53,634 nucleotides of DNA, taken from positions 1 through 53,634 of the forward strand of contig CAIKGD010000050.1 of NCBI GenBank assembly GCA_903826865.1. The letters are read 5' to 3'. This DNA comes from an uncultured Verrucomicrobiota bacterium (GTDB taxonomy: Bacteria > Verrucomicrobiota > Kiritimatiellia > Kiritimatiellales > Tichowtungiaceae). Within the stretch, counting starts at the first letter, position 1. Every line of letters begins with the position of its first letter. Below, piece by piece: positions 52,083-53,634 of the stretch. The notes below the pieces were generated by a model, which had not been told where the DNA came from, did not search any database, and saw only the letters and a program-made list of their open reading frames with translations. The position numbers were made by a program, and so were the translations under genes.

Positions 52083-52613
52083 TCAGATGAACGGAACTGA
52101 ATTCTTCGCCGGATTATAATTCAAGTCCTTTGACCGTTCGGCGATTTTCTGCGCCGGAACGCCACCAACCACCGTGTAGGGTTCAACTTCTTTAGTGACT
52201 ACCGCTCCCGCCGCAACGACGGCTCCTTCTCCGACTGTCACACCCGGCAGGATGATGCAGCGCGGACCGAGCCAAGCATAATCTGCTATTGTTACCGGCT
52301 TAAAAACAGTGCCGAACTGCGGATCGCGATAATCATGTTGCGCCGTCCAGATCATGACTTCACTGCTGAAGTTGACATTTTTCCCGATCATCAGCCCGCC
52401 GCGCGCATCCAGTGTTGCACGATGTCCAATCACCGTATTTGCGCCGATTTTCAGTTTGCGCGGACTCCGGATTTCAAAGCCGCCGTACAAAACTGCTGAT
52501 GAGGCTATTTTCACCCCGAACAAATACCTGAGAACGAATTTCCGGAAACCCTGTGACGGAAACTGCGCCAGCAATTTCAACGAAAGGTGATACGCTCCGT
52601 GAATAAAATTCAT
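52083..52613 (-). CDS. Hexapeptide-repeat acetyltransferase
   Basis: The 176-residue protein has LRYLFGVKIASSAVLYGGFEI, then KIGANTVIGHRATLDARGGLMIGKNVNFSSEVMIWTAQHDYRD (about 57-99), with the catalytic His in AQHDYRD. Repeats VTIADYAWLGPRCIILPGVTVGEGAVVAAGAVVTKEVEPYTVVGG and the ending VPAQKIAERS follow. It is a WcaF/NodL-type O-acetyltransferase. It stands 82 bp from the fucokinase gene on the same strand. GC and codon use are like its neighbours. Confidence 0.83.
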   Translation of the reverse strand: MNFIHGAYHLSLKLLAQFPSQGFRKFVLRYLFGVKIASSAVLYGGFEIRSPRKLKIGANTVIGHRATLDARGGLMIGKNVNFSSEVMIWTAQHDYRDPQFGTVFKPVTIADYAWLGPRCIILPGVTVGEGAVVAAGAVVTKEVEPYTVVGGVPAQKIAERSKDLNYNPAKNSVPFI

Positions 52614-52694
52614 GGCTTAACTGCACCGTGAAAGAAAATCCTGATATGATCTAAAGCCCCGGTTTACCGAGCGAAGCATTTTAACGCACAGCGA

Positions 52695-53634
52695 CTAGCT
52701 CCGTGAAATCTGCAATCCGGTCGTGGACACTTCAAGGTCTACGAAACGCGCCCGGCTGTTGGGCGGGTTTCCCGTCAACTCCTGTTTGATTGCGGCCGCA
52801 GTCTGGAGGCCTTCCGCCAGAATCAGCATGTAGCCGCCCCCGCCGGCACCAGTGAGTTTCAGCGCCTCGTATTTGCCTTCAATGCGTCTGATGATGGATT
52901 GCACCTCCGGCGGATTAACGCCGGAGTCGAGAGCCTGATTCAACGCCCAGCTTTTCCGCACACTCCCGGCAAATCCAGACCAGTCATTCCGCTGTATGGC
53001 TTCGAAGGCCGCGCGTCCGTTTGCAGCAATGGCATCTAAACCGGCCAGCACTTCAGCCTGGTTGAGAAACATGTTGCGTACAATTTCGCCGAGCACACTG
53101 TGTGCAATGCGGGTGATGCCGGTGTAATACAGCAGCATCCGTCCGCTTTGAACGGCTTCATCAAAGAACCCGCCGGGTGCCCAGCGGATCACGGCCGTCT
53201 GTGTAAGCCCGGGCCGGGTTTCGATGAGCTTGGCCCCGGGGAACAGTCCGCCGTATTGATCCTGCCAGCCGCCGCCGGTACCCAGCATCTGTTCCAGCGC
53301 ACTGACGCGCCGGGCGATTTCAATGCGATCCCAGCCCAGTCCGCAGAAATCAGCCAGTCCGCCCAGTAACGTGCCGGCCAGAATACTGCTGGCACCCAGC
53401 CCTGATCCTTTCGGGATGGCCGCCAGCAGCGAAACTTCAATACCGCCGCCAAAAGCCTCCAGCTGTTTTTCCAGTGTCTGAAAGCCCGCCCCGTTAAAGT
53501 CCGGATGAAACCCGGCCAGTGCGAAAGCTGCACGGGCTATGGCGAAGCCGGATCCAATACCGCGATATGCTCCGACATCCTCATAGGTATAAAGCTCTTC
53601 TTTAAGCCCTAAGTCTATGGAACGGATCACCAGC
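52695..53634 (-). CDS. fkp: L-fucokinase domain (C-terminal part, GHMP kinase), partial at right edge
   Basis: The last 311 or so residues of a larger protein are present, the N-terminal part lying beyond the window. IPKGSGLGASSILAGTLLG (about 93-111 of the seen part) is the GHMP ATP-binding motif. LEQMLGTGGGWQDQYGGLFPG and LLYYTGITRIAHSVLGEIVRNMFLNQAEVL are strongly like the kinase domain of Bacteroides FKP, the bifunctional fucokinase/GDP-fucose pyrophosphorylase. LTGAGGGGYMLILAE is the last GHMP motif. It makes L-fucose 1-phosphate and possibly GDP-fucose, which would supply fucose to a polysaccharide. The missing N-terminus would show whether the pyrophosphorylase is present. Confidence 0.85.
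   Translation of the reverse strand, partial: LVIRSIDLGLKEELYTYEDVGAYRGIGSGFAIARAAFALAGFHPDFNGAGFQTLEKQLEAFGGGIEVSLLAAIPKGSGLGASSILAGTLLGGLADFCGLGWDRIEIARRVSALEQMLGTGGGWQDQYGGLFPGAKLIETRPGLTQTAVIRWAPGGFFDEAVQSGRMLLYYTGITRIAHSVLGEIVRNMFLNQAEVLAGLDAIAANGRAAFEAIQRNDWSGFAGSVRKSWALNQALDSGVNPPEVQSIIRRIEGKYEALKLTGAGGGGYMLILAEGLQTAAAIKQELTGNPPNSRARFVDLEVSTTGLQISRS

Noticed and set aside
1-53634. tRNA, rRNA or other structured RNA genes
   Set aside because: No recognisable cloverleaf or rRNA segments were found by eye; a covariance model search would settle this.

Overview
This 53.6 kb window has moderate GC, and most genes lie on the minus strand. It looks like a chromosome piece from a Gram-negative bacterium of the PVC group (Kiritimatiellota, Verrucomicrobiota or Lentisphaerota). 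That placement is inferred from gene mix and style: an exosortase/EpsI pair, a long-form (yeast/actinobacterial type) LeuA, a Bacteroides-type L-fucokinase, and many short degenerate tandem repeats. No rRNA, tRNA, CRISPR array or complete insertion sequence was seen.

Left part (1-14.9 kb) is housekeeping and metabolism: an M24-like protein without metal ligands, a dead IS3 transposase, prmA, pdxB, a large AddA/RecB-type helicase-nuclease, an MFS transporter, a D-aminoacylase, a hypoxanthine/uracil-DNA glycosylase, and a tightly overlapping leuA-aroE-prepilin peptidase operon. The leu operon starts with a promoter, a 24-codon leader peptide with four consecutive Leu codons and a terminator hairpin with a U-tract, the layout of ribosome-mediated attenuation. 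The promoter sits so close to the leader ATG that the leader may be translated from a leaderless RNA.

Middle and right (14.9-53.6 kb) form one very large surface-polysaccharide region. Sub-block 1 (14.9-29.8 kb) has EpsI and exosortase, two multi-pass GT-C-like proteins, a WecG/TagA-type glycosyltransferase, two further glycosyltransferases, an O-antigen ligase/polymerase with C-terminal TPRs, two polyprenyl-phosphate sugar-1-phosphate transferases on opposite strands, a DegT/FdtB-type aminotransferase and a FemAB/GNAT-like protein. Sub-block 2 (30.2-40.8 kb) makes nucleotide sugars: rmlB, fdtA and a TylF-like methyltransferase for a dTDP-3-amino sugar, and capE, capF and capG for UDP-N-acetyl-L-fucosamine, with a methyltransferase and a four-helix-bundle gene inserted between the cap genes. 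Sub-block 3 (39.1-53.6 kb) holds glycosyltransferases, hexapeptide acyltransferases, an OafA-like O-acyltransferase, a Wzy-like polymerase, a pyruvyl transferase, a Wzx flippase, a nitroreductase-like protein and the C-terminal part of an L-fucokinase.

The most unusual theme is repeat invasion of coding sequence. A palindromic element (about 165-170 bp with imperfect terminal inverted repeats; core about 100 bp) occurs at 30.0 kb and 51.8 kb. Its core alone lies in frame inside the helicase gene (6.7 kb), and a half copy lies between two convergent genes (11.3 kb). Short arrays of period 7, 8 or 10 bp also occur at several sites. Some are inside genes in frame (addA, fdtA), and some supply stop codons (capF and the four-helix-bundle gene). 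The four-helix-bundle gene, flanked on both sides by heptad arrays, looks like a mobile cassette inserted into the UDP-FucNAc operon.
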